DNA of 64,000 nt from the NCBI RefSeq assembly GCF_003182275.1, contig NZ_QGTR01000003.1, positions 620,001-684,000 on the forward strand. Direction: 5' to 3'. The first letter of the stretch is position 1; each line of letters starts with the position of its first letter. The translations under genes were made by a program, and so were the position numbers. Below, one piece after another: positions 18,684 through 28,387 of the stretch. The notes beneath the pieces were generated by a model that saw only the letters and a program-made list of their open reading frames with translations, did not search any database and was not told where the DNA came from. Origin of the DNA: Hoeflea marina (GTDB taxonomy: Bacteria; Pseudomonadota; Alphaproteobacteria; Rhizobiales; Rhizobiaceae).

Positions 18684-19825
18684 CCTCGACCCTGACCAAA
18701 CCCGAACCCGAGATCAGCGGACGACCGAAGGGGTTCCTCTCTCCGACCAACAAGCGCCGCTGGGCAAATTTCCGCGCCAACCGGCGCGGCTACTGGTCGC
18801 TGTGGCTGTTCCTGATCCTTTTCGTGGCCTGCCTGCTCGCCGAATTCATCGCCAATGACAAACCGATTCTCGCCTACTACAAGGGCGAGATCCTCTATCC
18901 CGTGCTGGTGGACTATCCCGACGAGAAATTCGGCGGCTTCCTCGCCGTCACCGACTATCGCGATCCCTTCATCCAGGAGGAGATCGAGGCGAATGGCTGG
19001 ATGATCTGGCCGCCAGTGCGCTATTCCTACCGCAGCGTCAATTCCTACATCCCGCATTCGGCGCCGACGCCGCCGTTCTGGATGATGGACAAGGAGCAGC
19101 GCTGCTCGGCCTATCCACTCCAGGCCGAGGACCCCGAATGCAGGCTCGGCAACATGAACTGGCTCGGAACCGACGATCAGGCCCGCGACGTGCTGGCGCG
19201 CATGATCTACGGCTTCCGCATCTCGGTGCTGTTCGGGCTGGTTCTGACGCTGTTCTCGGCGGTGATCGGTATCGCCTCCGGCGCGGTACAGGGCTATTTC
19301 GGCGGTTGGACAGACCTGCTTATGCAGCGCTTCATCGAGATCTGGTCCTCGATGCCGGTGCTCTACATCCTGCTGATCATTGCCGCCATCCTGCCGCCGG
19401 GCTTCTGGGTCCTGCTCGGCATCATGCTCCTGTTTTCCTGGGTGTCGCTGGTCGGCGTGGTCCGGGCGGAGTTCCTGCGCGGCCGCAACTTCGAATATGT
19501 CAACGCCGCGCGCGCACTCGGCGTCAGCAACATCACGATCATGTTCCGACATCTTCTGCCCAACGCCATGGTGGCGACACTCACCTTCATGCCCTTCATC
19601 CTGTCGGGCTCGATCACGACCCTGACCTCGCTCGACTTCCTCGGCTTCGGCCTGCCTCCGGGATCGCCATCGCTCGGTGAACTGATTGCCCAGGCCACCC
19701 GCAACCTGCAAGCGCCGTGGCTGGGGTTCTCCGCCTTCTTCAGCATCTCCATCATGCTGTCGCTTCTCATCTTCATCGGCGAAGCGACAAGGGACGCCTT
19801 CGATCCCAGAAAGACCTTCAAGTGA
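18680..19825 (+). CDS. yejE: Peptide ABC transporter permease YejE
   Basis: A 381-residue permease, the partner of YejB. After RRWANFRANRRGYWSLWLF comes a first helix, then a large periplasmic segment (about residues 55-155, rich in Tyr/Pro), characteristic of YejE, and five further helices. The coupling motif VNAARALGVSNITIMFRHLLPN is in place. The ATG overlaps the yejB stop (ATGA) and its own TGA overlaps the yejF GTG, indicating tight translational coupling. Confidence 0.94.
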   Translation: MTSTLTKPEPEISGRPKGFLSPTNKRRWANFRANRRGYWSLWLFLILFVACLLAEFIANDKPILAYYKGEILYPVLVDYPDEKFGGFLAVTDYRDPFIQEEIEANGWMIWPPVRYSYRSVNSYIPHSAPTPPFWMMDKEQRCSAYPLQAEDPECRLGNMNWLGTDDQARDVLARMIYGFRISVLFGLVLTLFSAVIGIASGAVQGYFGGWTDLLMQRFIEIWSSMPVLYILLIIAAILPPGFWVLLGIMLLFSWVSLVGVVRAEFLRGRNFEYVNAARALGVSNITIMFRHLLPNAMVATLTFMPFILSGSITTLTSLDFLGFGLPPGSPSLGELIAQATRNLQAPWLGFSAFFSISIMLSLLIFIGEATRDAFDPRKTFK

Positions 19826-21468
19826 GCGCCGTCCCGAAATCCGACGACCCGCTGCTGTCGGTGCGCGACCTGTCGGTGGCGTTCCACCAGGGCGGCAAGA
19901 GCCAGACCGCGGTCAACCGGATCTCGTTCGACATCCGCCGCGGCGAGACGGTGGCGCTGGTGGGCGAATCCGGATCGGGCAAGTCGGTGTCAGCGCTGTC
20001 GGTGCTCAGGCTGCTGCCCTACCCGATGGCAAGCCACCCGACCGGCGAGATCCTGTTCAAGGGGCATGACCTGCTGTCGGCATCCGAAGCGGACCTGCGC
20101 GGCGTGCGTGGCAACGACATCACCATGATCTTCCAGGAGCCGATGACCTCGCTCAACCCGCTGCACACGGTCGAGCGGCAGATCGGCGAGATCCTGCACC
20201 TGCATCGCGGCATCCGGAAGACGGAAGCGCGCAGCGAAGTCATCGCGCTGCTCGACCAGGTCGGCATCCGCGACCCGGAAAAGCGGCTGATGTCCTATCC
20301 GCACCAGCTGTCGGGCGGACAGCGCCAGCGGGTGATGATCGCCATGGCGCTGGCCAACCGGCCCGAACTGCTGATCGCCGACGAGCCGACGACGGCGCTC
20401 GACGTCACGGTGCAGGCGCAGATCCTGGAACTGTTGCACGGGCTTAAATCGAAGCACGACATGGCGATGCTGTTCATCACCCATGATCTCGGCATCGTGC
20501 GCAAGATCGCCGACCGGGTCTGCGTGATGACCGATGGCGAGATCGTCGAGACCGGACCGACGGCAGAGCTGTTTGCCAATCCGCAGCACGAATACACCCG
20601 GCACCTGCTGGCGGCGGAGCCGAAAGGCCGGCCGCCGCGCACCGATCGGAACGCGGCCAAGCTGATGGAAGCGCGCGACATCAAGGTCTGGTTTCCGGTC
20701 CGCAAGGGCTTCCTGCGCAAGACTGTCGATCACATCAAGGCCGTCGATGGCCTGTCGCTGACGCTGCGCGCCGGGCAGACCCTGGGCGTCGTCGGCGAAT
20801 CCGGCTCGGGCAAGACGACGCTCGGCCTGGCGCTGATGCGGCTCATCCGCTCGGAGGGCGAAATCCGCTTCGAGGGCGAGGACCTGCATCGGCGCAGCTT
20901 CGAGGAGATGCGGCCGCTGCGCTCGGCTATGCAGGTGGTGTTCCAGGATCCCTACGGCTCGCTCAGCCCGCGCATGTCGGTGGCCGACATCGTCGGCGAG
21001 GGACTGGCAGTGCATGCGCCGAAACTGTCCGCCGACGAGCGGGACCGGCAGGTGGCCGAAGCCCTGGCCGAGGTGGGCCTCGACGCCACGACGCGCTGGC
21101 GCTACCCGCATGAATTCTCGGGCGGCCAGCGGCAGCGCATCGCCATCGCGCGGGCGATGGTGCTCAAGCCCCGCTTCGTCATGCTTGACGAGCCGACCTC
21201 GGCGCTCGACATGAGCGTGCAGGCGCAGGTGGTCGATCTGCTGCGCGAGCTTCAGCTCAAGCACAATCTCGGCTACCTCTTCATCAGCCACGATCTCAAG
21301 GTGGTCCGCGCGCTCGCCAACGACGTGATCGTCATGCGCGCCGGGCGCGTGGTGGAGCAGGGTTCGGCTGACGATATCTTCGATCGCCCGCGGCACGACT
21401 ACACCAAGGCGCTGATGGCCGCCGCCTTCAATCTCGAAACGGCGCCCGACGGCGCTCTCAACCAGTAG
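19822..21468 (+). CDS. yejF: Peptide ABC transporter ATP-binding protein YejF (two fused ATPase domains)
   Basis: A 548-residue protein with two tandem ABC ATPase domains powering YejBE. Domain 1 has Walker A GESGSGKS, signature LSGGQRQR and Walker [10 protein letters not shown]; domain 2 has [16 protein letters not shown] and VMLDEPTS, so both sites look competent. An oligopeptide/dipeptide C-terminal extension follows each domain. The GTG start overlaps the yejE stop. Fused tandem domains are the normal YejF form. Confidence 0.95.
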   Translation: MSAVPKSDDPLLSVRDLSVAFHQGGKSQTAVNRISFDIRRGETVALVGESGSGKSVSALSVLRLLPYPMASHPTGEILFKGHDLLSASEADLRGVRGNDITMIFQEPMTSLNPLHTVERQIGEILHLHRGIRKTEARSEVIALLDQVGIRDPEKRLMSYPHQLSGGQRQRVMIAMALANRPELLIADEPTTALDVTVQAQILELLHGLKSKHDMAMLFITHDLGIVRKIADRVCVMTDGEIVETGPTAELFANPQHEYTRHLLAAEPKGRPPRTDRNAAKLMEARDIKVWFPVRKGFLRKTVDHIKAVDGLSLTLRAGQTLGVVGESGSGKTTLGLALMRLIRSEGEIRFEGEDLHRRSFEEMRPLRSAMQVVFQDPYGSLSPRMSVADIVGEGLAVHAPKLSADERDRQVAEALAEVGLDATTRWRYPHEFSGGQRQRIAIARAMVLKPRFVMLDEPTSALDMSVQAQVVDLLRELQLKHNLGYLFISHDLKVVRALANDVIVMRAGRVVEQGSADDIFDRPRHDYTKALMAAAFNLETAPDGALNQ

Positions 21469-21480
21469 GACTTCGGGCCG

Positions 21481-22437
21481 ATGGGCGACAAGGGACGCAT
21501 ATTGCTGGCCGCCACGGGCTGGGATACCGACTTCTGGCTGGCCGAGTTCGCCGCCAAGGCGCCGGCCCGGGAGGTGGTGCTGGCGCCCGACGGTGACGTC
21601 GACCCGAGCATTGATTATGCGGTGGTGTGGAAACAGCCGCCGGGCCTGCTGTCGAGACTTCCCAATCTCAAGGCGATCTTCTCGCTCGGTGCCGGAGTGG
21701 ATCATGTGTTCAATGACCCGACCGTCCCCGACGTGCCGATCGTCCGGGTGGTCTCCCCCGACCTGACGACGCGGATGAGCGAGTATGTGGTCTGGCAGGT
21801 GCTCGACCACCATCGCCGCGGTCCGTGCTACCGGGCGCAGCAGGCCGCTCATGTCTGGAGCGAAGACAAGAACCAGTGCGCCGCCGCCGACATCACCGTC
21901 GGCATGATGGGGCTGGGAGAGCTCGGGCGCGACGCAGCCGCGAAGCTCCGGGCGATCGGCTACAGTCTTAGCGGCTGGTCGCGCACGGCCAGGAGCATCG
22001 ACGGCATCAGCTGCCATTCCGGCGCGGAAGGGCTCGCGGATTTTCTCGCCTCAGCCGACATCTTCGTGGTGCTGCTGCCGCTGACCGGCGACACAACCGG
22101 CATTCTCGACGCCACGCTGTTCTGCCAGATGAGCAAGCGCGGGCCGCTGGGCGCGCCTGTGCTGATCAATGCCGGACGCGGCGGTCTCCAGAACGAGGCC
22201 GATATCCTGGCGGCGCTCGACGACGGCACGCTGAGCGCGGCGACGCTTGATGTGTTCTGCAAGGAGCCGCTGGATCGCGACAGCCCGTTCTGGAGCCACC
22301 CGAAGGTGACTGTCACGCCGCATTGCGCGGGCGCATCCATTCCGTCAAGCCTGATCGGGCCGATGATCGCACAGATGGATGCCCACGACCGCGGCGCCGA
22401 CCTCGCAAACCTGGTCGACCGCAGCGCCGGCTACTGA
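21481..22437 (+). CDS. Glyoxylate/hydroxypyruvate reductase, GhrA-like D-2-hydroxyacid dehydrogenase
   Basis: A 318-residue NAD(P)-dependent reductase. The dinucleotide motif is GLGELGRD, the catalytic arginine is in NAGRGG, the glutamate in FCKEPL, and the histidine in TPHCAGA. SLGAGVDH and SEYVVWQVLDHHR match GhrA proteins, which reduce glyoxylate and hydroxypyruvate. It begins 12 bases after yejF and may be read through from that operon, although no functional link to peptide uptake is evident. Confidence 0.88.
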   Translation: MGDKGRILLAATGWDTDFWLAEFAAKAPAREVVLAPDGDVDPSIDYAVVWKQPPGLLSRLPNLKAIFSLGAGVDHVFNDPTVPDVPIVRVVSPDLTTRMSEYVVWQVLDHHRRGPCYRAQQAAHVWSEDKNQCAAADITVGMMGLGELGRDAAAKLRAIGYSLSGWSRTARSIDGISCHSGAEGLADFLASADIFVVLLPLTGDTTGILDATLFCQMSKRGPLGAPVLINAGRGGLQNEADILAALDDGTLSAATLDVFCKEPLDRDSPFWSHPKVTVTPHCAGASIPSSLIGPMIAQMDAHDRGADLANLVDRSAGY

Positions 22438-22447
22438 GCCGAGGACC

Positions 22448-23299
22448 TCAGGGCCGGCGGTACAATGTGGGCTCGCCGTACAGCGGCATGATGCGGGCGA
22501 TGGCGTCGGCCAGCGGCTCGCGCGTCACCGTCATGGTTCCGCCGGAGGCATGCAGGATCGTCCTCTCGTCCTCGAGAAAGGCGACATGGCCCTTCCAGAA
22601 CACCAGATCTCCCCGGCGCAGGCCATTGCGGGAGGGATCGATGACCTCGCCGAGGCTCGCCGCCTGCTGATCGGAATCGCGCGGCGCCCGCTTGCCGGCC
22701 ATTCCCAGCGCCAGCTGCACGAGGCCTGAACAATCGATGCCGAAGCCGGAGCGGCCGCCCCACAGATAGGGCGTCTCGATCATCAGCGCGGCCACCGTGA
22801 CCGGGTCCGCGTCAACGAGCGGGCGGCAATGGGCGGCAATCACGGCGGTGCCGTCATCGAGCAGCAGATAGCGGGTCCCGCGGGTCTCGGCCTCGCCGAT
22901 GACGGTGATGCGGCTCGCCATGGAAAGCGCATGCACAACCGGGAAGCGGAGGTCCGGACCGGGATAGACGAAGCTGCGCTGGCGAGTCACCAGGTGGGTG
23001 GAAGTGCCGGCGCCGCCCGCCAAAGAGGCCTCTGGCAGGTAACCCACATAGGAGTCGGCCGCCAGCTGAACCCAGGCCCAGCCGTCGGCCCTGTCGAACA
23101 CGCGGACATCCTCGCCCATCAGAGCCTGGGTGTCGATGCCGGAGCCGAGGTCCGGCCTGCGCCGCAGATCGGCCACCGGCACCACGATGCGCGCCGCCTG
23201 CCCGTCGGCGAAGGCACCCGCCTCCACCCGGCCGGCAAGCCGCCGGTCGGCGAGGTCGGGTCGGTAGGCGTTGACGCGGTGGTCGAGAGTGTCGCTCAT
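22448..23299 (-). CDS. NlpC/P60 cysteine peptidase with N-terminal SH3-like domains
   Basis: A 283-residue C40-family peptidase, likely cutting gamma-D-Glu-linked peptides of peptidoglycan fragments. The catalytic triad is visible: Cys190 in GIDCSGLV, His238 in KGHVAFLED and His250 in ILHASGG. Residues about 35-160 resemble two bacterial SH3 modules (VADLRRRPD, DSYVGYLPE). No signal peptide is apparent, suggesting a cytoplasmic role in muropeptide recycling. Its ATG overlaps the stop of the marR gene and it is downstream of a leucyl aminopeptidase. Confidence 0.9.
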   Translation of the reverse strand: MSDTLDHRVNAYRPDLADRRLAGRVEAGAFADGQAARIVVPVADLRRRPDLGSGIDTQALMGEDVRVFDRADGWAWVQLAADSYVGYLPEASLAGGAGTSTHLVTRQRSFVYPGPDLRFPVVHALSMASRITVIGEAETRGTRYLLLDDGTAVIAAHCRPLVDADPVTVAALMIETPYLWGGRSGFGIDCSGLVQLALGMAGKRAPRDSDQQAASLGEVIDPSRNGLRRGDLVFWKGHVAFLEDERTILHASGGTMTVTREPLADAIARIMPLYGEPTLYRRP

Positions 23300-23664
23300 G
23301 CACGTGCTCCGTCGCGGTCCGGCAGTTTCCGGCCTTCGGCAATGATGATATCGCCGAGTTTCTCCACAAACAATGCACCTTCAACGGTGCGCTTGATGAT
23401 CACATTGCGCTTGTCCCTGTCGTCCCGCACCCGCTTGACCAGGCTCATCGCACCCATCGTGTCGAGCGCCCTGGTGATGACCGGCTTGGTCACCCCCAGG
23501 CGGGCCGCCAGGCCACGCACGGTGTGGGGCGGCGGCGCCAGATAGATGTGCAGCAGGATCGCCATCTGCCGTATGGTCAGGTCGGGGCCGATGATCCGCA
23601 AATGCTCAAGCGTCGCTGCATGCCAGAGGCCAAGGGCCTGGGACGGCCGGAGATCAATGGACAT
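23296..23664 (-). CDS. MarR-family winged-helix transcriptional regulator
   Basis: A 122-residue DNA-binding protein. The winged-helix core reads LTIRQMAILLHIYL, then VRGLAARLGVTKPVITRALDTM as recognition helix, and a basic wing VKRVRDDRDKRNVIIKRT. It is shorter than many MarR proteins, with a reduced C-terminal dimerisation helix. It lies between a leucyl aminopeptidase and an NlpC/P60 gene, overlapping the latter. A palindrome just upstream could be an autoregulatory site. The ligand is unknown. Confidence 0.88.
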   Translation of the reverse strand: MSIDLRPSQALGLWHAATLEHLRIIGPDLTIRQMAILLHIYLAPPPHTVRGLAARLGVTKPVITRALDTMGAMSLVKRVRDDRDKRNVIIKRTVEGALFVEKLGDIIIAEGRKLPDRDGARA

Positions 23665-23685
23665 GGCTACTCTTTAAAGCTTGTT

Positions 23686-23695
23686 ACGGTACCGT
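23686..23695. promoter_or_regulatory. Palindrome upstream of the marR gene
   Basis: ACGGTACCGT is a perfect 10-bp palindrome 22 bases before the marR start, flanked by an A/T-rich stretch containing CTTTAAAG. It is a candidate operator. Confidence 0.35.
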
Positions 23696-23736
23696 TTCAT
23701 GGTGACGCAATCCCGGCGGCTCCGCAAGGCGAGAAT

Positions 23737-25134
23737 TCATCCCGCCGGATAGCGGTCCGACAGCACCGCGAACAGCGCGCGGATTGCCTGGGCCTCGCCG
23801 CCGACCTGGGCGTGCGGCTGCTCCTTCGGATTCCAGCCGAAAATGTCGAAATGCGCCCAGCTGATGCCGGGCTCCACGAACCGCTTGAGAAACAGCGCGG
23901 CGGTGATGGATCCGGCAAAGCCGCCCGCCGGCGCATTGGTCAGATCCGCGATCTTGGTTTCCAGCATGGTCTCATAGGGCCTGTAGAGCGGCAGGCGCCA
24001 GACCGGATCGGCGACATCGAGGGCCGCGGCCGCGATCTCGCCGGCCAGCGCTTCGTCGTCGGTGTAGAAGGGCGGCAGATCGGGACCGAGCGCCACCCGG
24101 GCGGCGCCGGTGAGCGTGGCCATGTCGATGATCAGGTCCGGCTCTTCCTCGCAAGCCAGCGCCAGCGCGTCGGCCAGCACCAGCCTGCCCTCGGCATCGG
24201 TGTTGTCGATCTGCACCGACAGGCCCTTGCGGCTGCGGAGCACGTCGCCGGGCCGGAAGGCATCGGCGGAAATCGAGTTCTCGACCGCGGGCACCAGCAC
24301 GCGCAGGCTGACGGGCAGGCCGGCATCCATGATCATCAGCGCAAGCCCCATCACATTGGCCGCCCCGCCCATGTCCTTCTTCATCAGCAGCATGCCGGAC
24401 GACGGCTTGATGTCGAGACCGCCGGTGTCGAAGCAGACGCCCTTTCCCACCAGGGTTATCTTCGGGGCCGATTTCTTGCCCCAGCGCAGTTCAAGCAGGC
24501 GCGGCGCCTCGGCGGCGGCGCGGCCGACGGCATGGATCATCGGCAGGTCACCGGCGAGAAGTTCGTCGCCTGCGGTGACGGTGACCTTTGCCTTGTAATG
24601 CCGGGCCAGCGCCCGGAACGCCGCTTCGAGCTTGGCCGGGCCCATGTCGTTGGCGGGCGTGTTGATGAGGTCGCGCGCCAGGCTGACCGCCGCATTCGTC
24701 CGCTCGACGGCCGCTGCATCCGCATCGCCGGGGATGACGATCCGGGCTCCATTCGGAGATCCGGTCCTGTAGGCGTCAAACCGGTAGGCGCCCATGGCGA
24801 AGGCGAGCGCCATCTGTTCGCCGGGCATCGGCGAGGTCTCGATGTGCCAGTCCCCTTCGGGCAACAGGCGGGCCAGCCGGCCGGCGGCGAAAGGGTGGGT
24901 GCGGCCGGCCTCGCCGAGGCCGAAGAGGGCGCCGGCAAGCTTGCCGTAGCGGTTGGGGACCAGCAGCAGACTGCCCTCGGCCGCCTTGAAGCCAGCGCTC
25001 TGCGCCCAGGCGAGGGCCGTCTTGTCAAAATGCCCGCGATCGAGATCGGCCTTGGTCACGGCCCACACTGGCAGGCTTTCGCCCGACATGCTCGCAAACG
25101 GGCTCGTCCGATCGGAATGCTGATGCGGCGCCAT
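23737..25134 (-). CDS. Leucyl aminopeptidase (M17 family)
   Basis: A 465-residue cytosolic dinuclear-metal aminopeptidase releasing N-terminal residues from peptides. The catalytic domain carries LVGKGVCFDTGGLDIKP (metal-binding Lys and Asp), KKDMGGAA and NTDAEGRLVLADAL, the M17 signature. The first 150 residues form the variable N-terminal domain. The ATG at MAPHQHS follows a clear AGGAG; an earlier in-frame start was rejected. It is the first gene before marR and the NlpC/P60 peptidase, which together suggest peptide turnover. Confidence 0.93.
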   Translation of the reverse strand: MAPHQHSDRTSPFASMSGESLPVWAVTKADLDRGHFDKTALAWAQSAGFKAAEGSLLLVPNRYGKLAGALFGLGEAGRTHPFAAGRLARLLPEGDWHIETSPMPGEQMALAFAMGAYRFDAYRTGSPNGARIVIPGDADAAAVERTNAAVSLARDLINTPANDMGPAKLEAAFRALARHYKAKVTVTAGDELLAGDLPMIHAVGRAAAEAPRLLELRWGKKSAPKITLVGKGVCFDTGGLDIKPSSGMLLMKKDMGGAANVMGLALMIMDAGLPVSLRVLVPAVENSISADAFRPGDVLRSRKGLSVQIDNTDAEGRLVLADALALACEEEPDLIIDMATLTGAARVALGPDLPPFYTDDEALAGEIAAAALDVADPVWRLPLYRPYETMLETKIADLTNAPAGGFAGSITAALFLKRFVEPGISWAHFDIFGWNPKEQPHAQVGGEAQAIRALFAVLSDRYPAG

Positions 25135-25170
25135 GAAAACTCCTCTTCTGCCCCGGCGGGGAATCACTCG

Positions 25171-25185
25171 TTAACGGTTGATTAG
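25171..25185. promoter_or_regulatory. CtrA-like site upstream of tadD
   Basis: TTAA-CGGTTGA-TTAG matches the CtrA consensus TTAA-N7-TTAA at 7 of 8 specified bases. It lies in the divergent region between leucyl aminopeptidase and tadD, and a further GTTAAC is at 25187-25192. Confidence 0.35.
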
Positions 25186-25269
25186 GGTTAACAGAATATT
25201 GCTTGAAGGAGGAATACGGCTTTGCGGCCCTTGCGGCCCGCGCCGCTGAAAACCCCGGGGTAACGACCG

Positions 25270-26085
25270 ATGTCGCACACGAACAGTTCATCCACCTCCC
25301 GCCGTCCGCTGCTGGCCGGCGCCGCCATCGGCCTGCTGGTGCTGTCGACGCTGGGCGGCTGCGCCGCGCGCGGCCCGATGCACACGGGCTCGATTCCGAC
25401 GCTGAACAAGCCGGTCGAATCGATGAACGAACGCGAACTCAGCGGTGCGGCGCAGAAACTCGGCCGCGCCTACGACAAGAACCCCAAGGACGCCGCCGTC
25501 GGCATGAGCTACGCTTCGGTGCTGCGGATGACGGGCAACAATGACCAGGCGCTGGCCGTGATGGAGCAGGTGGCGATCCACAATCCCACCGACCGCAACG
25601 TGCTGTCCGCCTATGGCAAGGCGCTGGCCGGCGCGGGCCAGTTCGACAAGGCGCTTGACGCCATCCAGCGCTCGCAGACACCGGATCGTCCGGACTGGCA
25701 ATTGCTGTCGGCGGAAGGAGCCGTCCGCGACCAGCTCGGCGACACCGCCGGCGCGCGCGCTGCCTACCGGCAGGCGCTCGAGCAACGGCCGAACGAGCCG
25801 TCGGTGCTGTCCAATCTGGGCATGTCCTATCTGCTGCAGGGCGACCTCAAGACGGCCGAGACCTATATGCGCTCCGCCTCGCAGCAGCCGGCGGCCGACA
25901 GCCGGGTCCGGCAGAACCTGGCGCTGGTGGTCGGCCTCCAGGGCCGCTTCGACGAAGCCGAGCACATTGCGCGCGGCGAGCTGTCCCCCGACCAGGCCCA
26001 GGCCAATGTGGCCTATCTCAGGGCGATGCTGAGCCAGCAGAATGCCTGGAGCAAGCTGTCGGACGCGGACAAGGCCACCAACTGA
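25270..26085 (+). CDS. tadD: Tad pilus lipoprotein TadD (TPR repeats)
   Basis: A 271-residue outer-membrane-directed lipoprotein needed for assembly of Tad pili, probably a pilotin or scaffold for the secretin. The signal region ends in the lipobox LGGC, and at least four tetratricopeptide-type helical pairs follow (for example GMSYASVLRMTGNNDQALAVMEQV and SNLGMSYLLQGDLKTAETYM). The gene points toward tadC and ends 264 bases from its stop, so it is transcribed apart from the main pilus operon. Confidence 0.9.
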   Translation: MSHTNSSSTSRRPLLAGAAIGLLVLSTLGGCAARGPMHTGSIPTLNKPVESMNERELSGAAQKLGRAYDKNPKDAAVGMSYASVLRMTGNNDQALAVMEQVAIHNPTDRNVLSAYGKALAGAGQFDKALDAIQRSQTPDRPDWQLLSAEGAVRDQLGDTAGARAAYRQALEQRPNEPSVLSNLGMSYLLQGDLKTAETYMRSASQQPAADSRVRQNLALVVGLQGRFDEAEHIARGELSPDQAQANVAYLRAMLSQQNAWSKLSDADKATN

Positions 26086-26349
26086 TCGCAGCCGCGACAA
26101 GCGACCGGAGCCGCATCGTCCGGCCGTGTCCGGGGTAACGCCCCGGCGCGCGCGGGAAAGGCCGGAACCATCCACTGCCACACCCAAGGCCCCCTCGGGG
26201 CCCGACGCTCAATCCGACGCAACGCTCCGCCACGGCATGCATCGCGGACCCCGCGTGCAGCCGGCGGCCCGACCGGCCGGGGCGGTCCGCGCCATTCCCA
26301 GACGCCAACGGCGCCCCAGGCCTGATGTGGCGTCCGGAAGATCCGCCGG
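26086..26349. other. Convergent tadD-tadC intergenic region with GC hairpins
   Basis: No gene is seen. CCGGGG-TAACG-CCCCGG (26130-26146) and GGCCCC-CTC-GGGGCC (26188-26202) are compact stems without T-runs, and may act as a bidirectional transcription barrier between the two converging units. Confidence 0.45.
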
Positions 26350-27357
26350 TCAGTTCGGCAGGCCGCCCTGGAAGTTGTCAGAGACCTGGATCATGGCTGG
26401 GCCGAGAATGACGGCAATGAGCACCGGCAGGAAGAACAGGATCATCGGCACCGTCAGCTTCGGCGGCAAAGCGGCGGCCTTCTTCTCGGCTTCGTTCATC
26501 CGGATATCGCGACTTTCCTGGGCCAGCACCCGCAAGGCCTGCGCGATCGGCGTGCCGTAGCGTTCTGACTGGATCAGCGCCTGGGTGACCGACTTGACCG
26601 TGTCCAGGCCGGTGCGGTTGCCCAGGTTCTCGAACGCCATGCGCCGGTCCTGGAGATAGCTGAGTTCGGCCGTGGTCAGCACGAATTCCTCGCCCAGCGG
26701 CGGTGACTGGACCGAGATCTCTTCCGCCACCCGCTTCATGGCGGCTTCGATGGAGACCCCCGATTCCACGCAGATGAGCATCAGGTCGAGGGCATCCGGC
26801 CAGGCCTTCTTGATCGATGCCTGGCGTTTCTTGGACTGATTGGAGACGAATATGTTGGGCGCATAGAACCCCACATAAGCGCCGACGATGCAGGCCAGCA
26901 CCCGGACGGTGAAGGGCTTGTCGACCAGATGCTCCAGGACGAAGACATAGACCACCGTGGCGGCCAGGAAGACGAAGGGCAGGACCAGACGGGCCAGCAG
27001 GAACATGTTCAACGCGTTCTGGGTGCGGTAGCCCGCGGCGCGCAGCTTGGCCACGGTGGCATCGTCCACCAGCGCCTTGCGCAGATTGAGCTGGTCGACG
27101 ACCTGGCGAACCGACGAGTTGTTGTGGGCGCGCAGCCCGCCCTTGCTGCCCCGGGACTGGTCCGCATTGAGCCGCGCCCGTTCGCGCGCGCGGATTTCGT
27201 CGCGCTCGAGGGCGGCGGATTTCATCCGCTTGTCGAGATCCCCGGTCTCGAAGTAGGGGACCAGCACGGTGAACAGCGTCGCAAAGACGGCAACCGAAAC
27301 CAGGATGGGGATCAGATAAGCCGGGTCGGTCAGGGAAGACATGAGGATGGAGAACAT
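26350..27357 (-). CDS. tadC: Tad pilus platform protein TadC (T2SSF family)
   Basis: A 335-residue inner-membrane platform protein that, with TadB, converts ATPase motion into pilin extrusion. Hydrophobic segments lie near residues 12-32, 120-165 and at the C-terminus. The T2SSF domain shows WPDALDLMLICVESGVSIEAAMKRVAEEI and a second half with LIQSERYGTPIAQALRVLAQESR. It starts ten bases after tadB and is the last gene of the minus-strand pilus operon. Confidence 0.93.
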   Translation of the reverse strand: MFSILMSSLTDPAYLIPILVSVAVFATLFTVLVPYFETGDLDKRMKSAALERDEIRARERARLNADQSRGSKGGLRAHNNSSVRQVVDQLNLRKALVDDATVAKLRAAGYRTQNALNMFLLARLVLPFVFLAATVVYVFVLEHLVDKPFTVRVLACIVGAYVGFYAPNIFVSNQSKKRQASIKKAWPDALDLMLICVESGVSIEAAMKRVAEEISVQSPPLGEEFVLTTAELSYLQDRRMAFENLGNRTGLDTVKSVTQALIQSERYGTPIAQALRVLAQESRDIRMNEAEKKAAALPPKLTVPMILFFLPVLIAVILGPAMIQVSDNFQGGLPN

Positions 27358-27367
27358 GGCGCTGCCC

Positions 27368-28378
27368 CTACAGGTCGAAATTGATCATGTTGCGCATCAC
27401 CAGCACACCAATGACCATCCAGATCCCGGAAGCGGCCAGGATGAAGTGGCCGCGCTGATCGGTGAACAGGATCATCATGTATTCGGGCGAAGTCAGATAG
27501 ACGAGTGTCGCGACGATGAAGGGCAGGGCGCCGATGATCCAGGCGGACGCCTTGGCTTCCATCGACAGCGCATTGACCTTCGCCTTCATCTTCTTGCGGT
27601 CACGCAGCACGCGCGACAGGTTGCCCAGCGCTTCCGACAGGTTGCCGCCTGCCTGCGCCTGGATGGCGATGACGATGGCGAAGAAGTTGGCTTCCGACAG
27701 CGGCACCCGGCTGTAGAGCCGGCCGCAGGCCTCGGGGACACCCAGGCCCATCTGCTGCGCCTCGATGATCCGCTTGAACTCGGTGCGAACCGGTTCCTGG
27801 CCCTCGCTGGCAATCATTCGGATCGAATCGTTGAGCGGCAGGCCCGATTTGATCGATCGGACCATCACGTCCAGCGAGTTGGGAAATTCGTTGAGGAAGG
27901 CCTTCATGCGGCGGCTGCGCAGGAACCCGATCGCCCATCTCGGCAGGCCCGCCCCGGCGACAATCAGCACGCCGAGCGCGATGAGCGGGTTGCCATTGGC
28001 GAGAAAGGCCAGAAGACCGGCAACAAGTCCCAGCACGATCGAGATCGTGTTGAACGTCTTCACCGTCATGACCAGCCCGGCCTGGGCGATGCGGTCCTTC
28101 ATGGGCGGCGCCTTGCGGCGGTCGTTTTCCTTCTGCTTGTCCTCGAGGGTCTTCAGCTGATCCTGCAGCGACTTGCGGCGCTTGTTGGCTTCCGCCATGC
28201 GGTCGCGCGCGGCGACGACCTTGGTGCGGTCGGTTTCTGCCGCCCCGACCCTGCGGATGCGGCCTTCCGTCTTCCGTTCCGAATCGATCCGGTTGTAGAG
28301 CACGCCGTAGCCCAGCGCTCCGGCCGACAGCGCGGCAAGCCCAATGATGGCGACGACCATGATATCCAGACCAAACAC
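27368..28378 (-). CDS. tadB: Tad pilus platform protein TadB (T2SSF family)
   Basis: A 336-residue inner-membrane protein paired with TadC. It has an N-terminal helix, a charged cytoplasmic stretch rich in Lys/Arg (about residues 60-100), then a T2SSF domain with FPNSLDVMVRSIKSGLPLNDSIRMIASEG, and two C-terminal helices. The GTG start is preceded by AGGAG, and the gap to cpaF is nine bases. Confidence 0.93.
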   Translation of the reverse strand: MFGLDIMVVAIIGLAALSAGALGYGVLYNRIDSERKTEGRIRRVGAAETDRTKVVAARDRMAEANKRRKSLQDQLKTLEDKQKENDRRKAPPMKDRIAQAGLVMTVKTFNTISIVLGLVAGLLAFLANGNPLIALGVLIVAGAGLPRWAIGFLRSRRMKAFLNEFPNSLDVMVRSIKSGLPLNDSIRMIASEGQEPVRTEFKRIIEAQQMGLGVPEACGRLYSRVPLSEANFFAIVIAIQAQAGGNLSEALGNLSRVLRDRKKMKAKVNALSMEAKASAWIIGALPFIVATLVYLTSPEYMMILFTDQRGHFILAASGIWMVIGVLVMRNMINFDL

Positions 28379-28387
28379 GTCAGACTC

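Noticed and set aside
19990-22017. A 675-codon minus-strand frame opposite yejF and the dehydrogenase gene
   Set aside because: It spans two real genes in antisense, crosses their boundary and has no recognisable domain.
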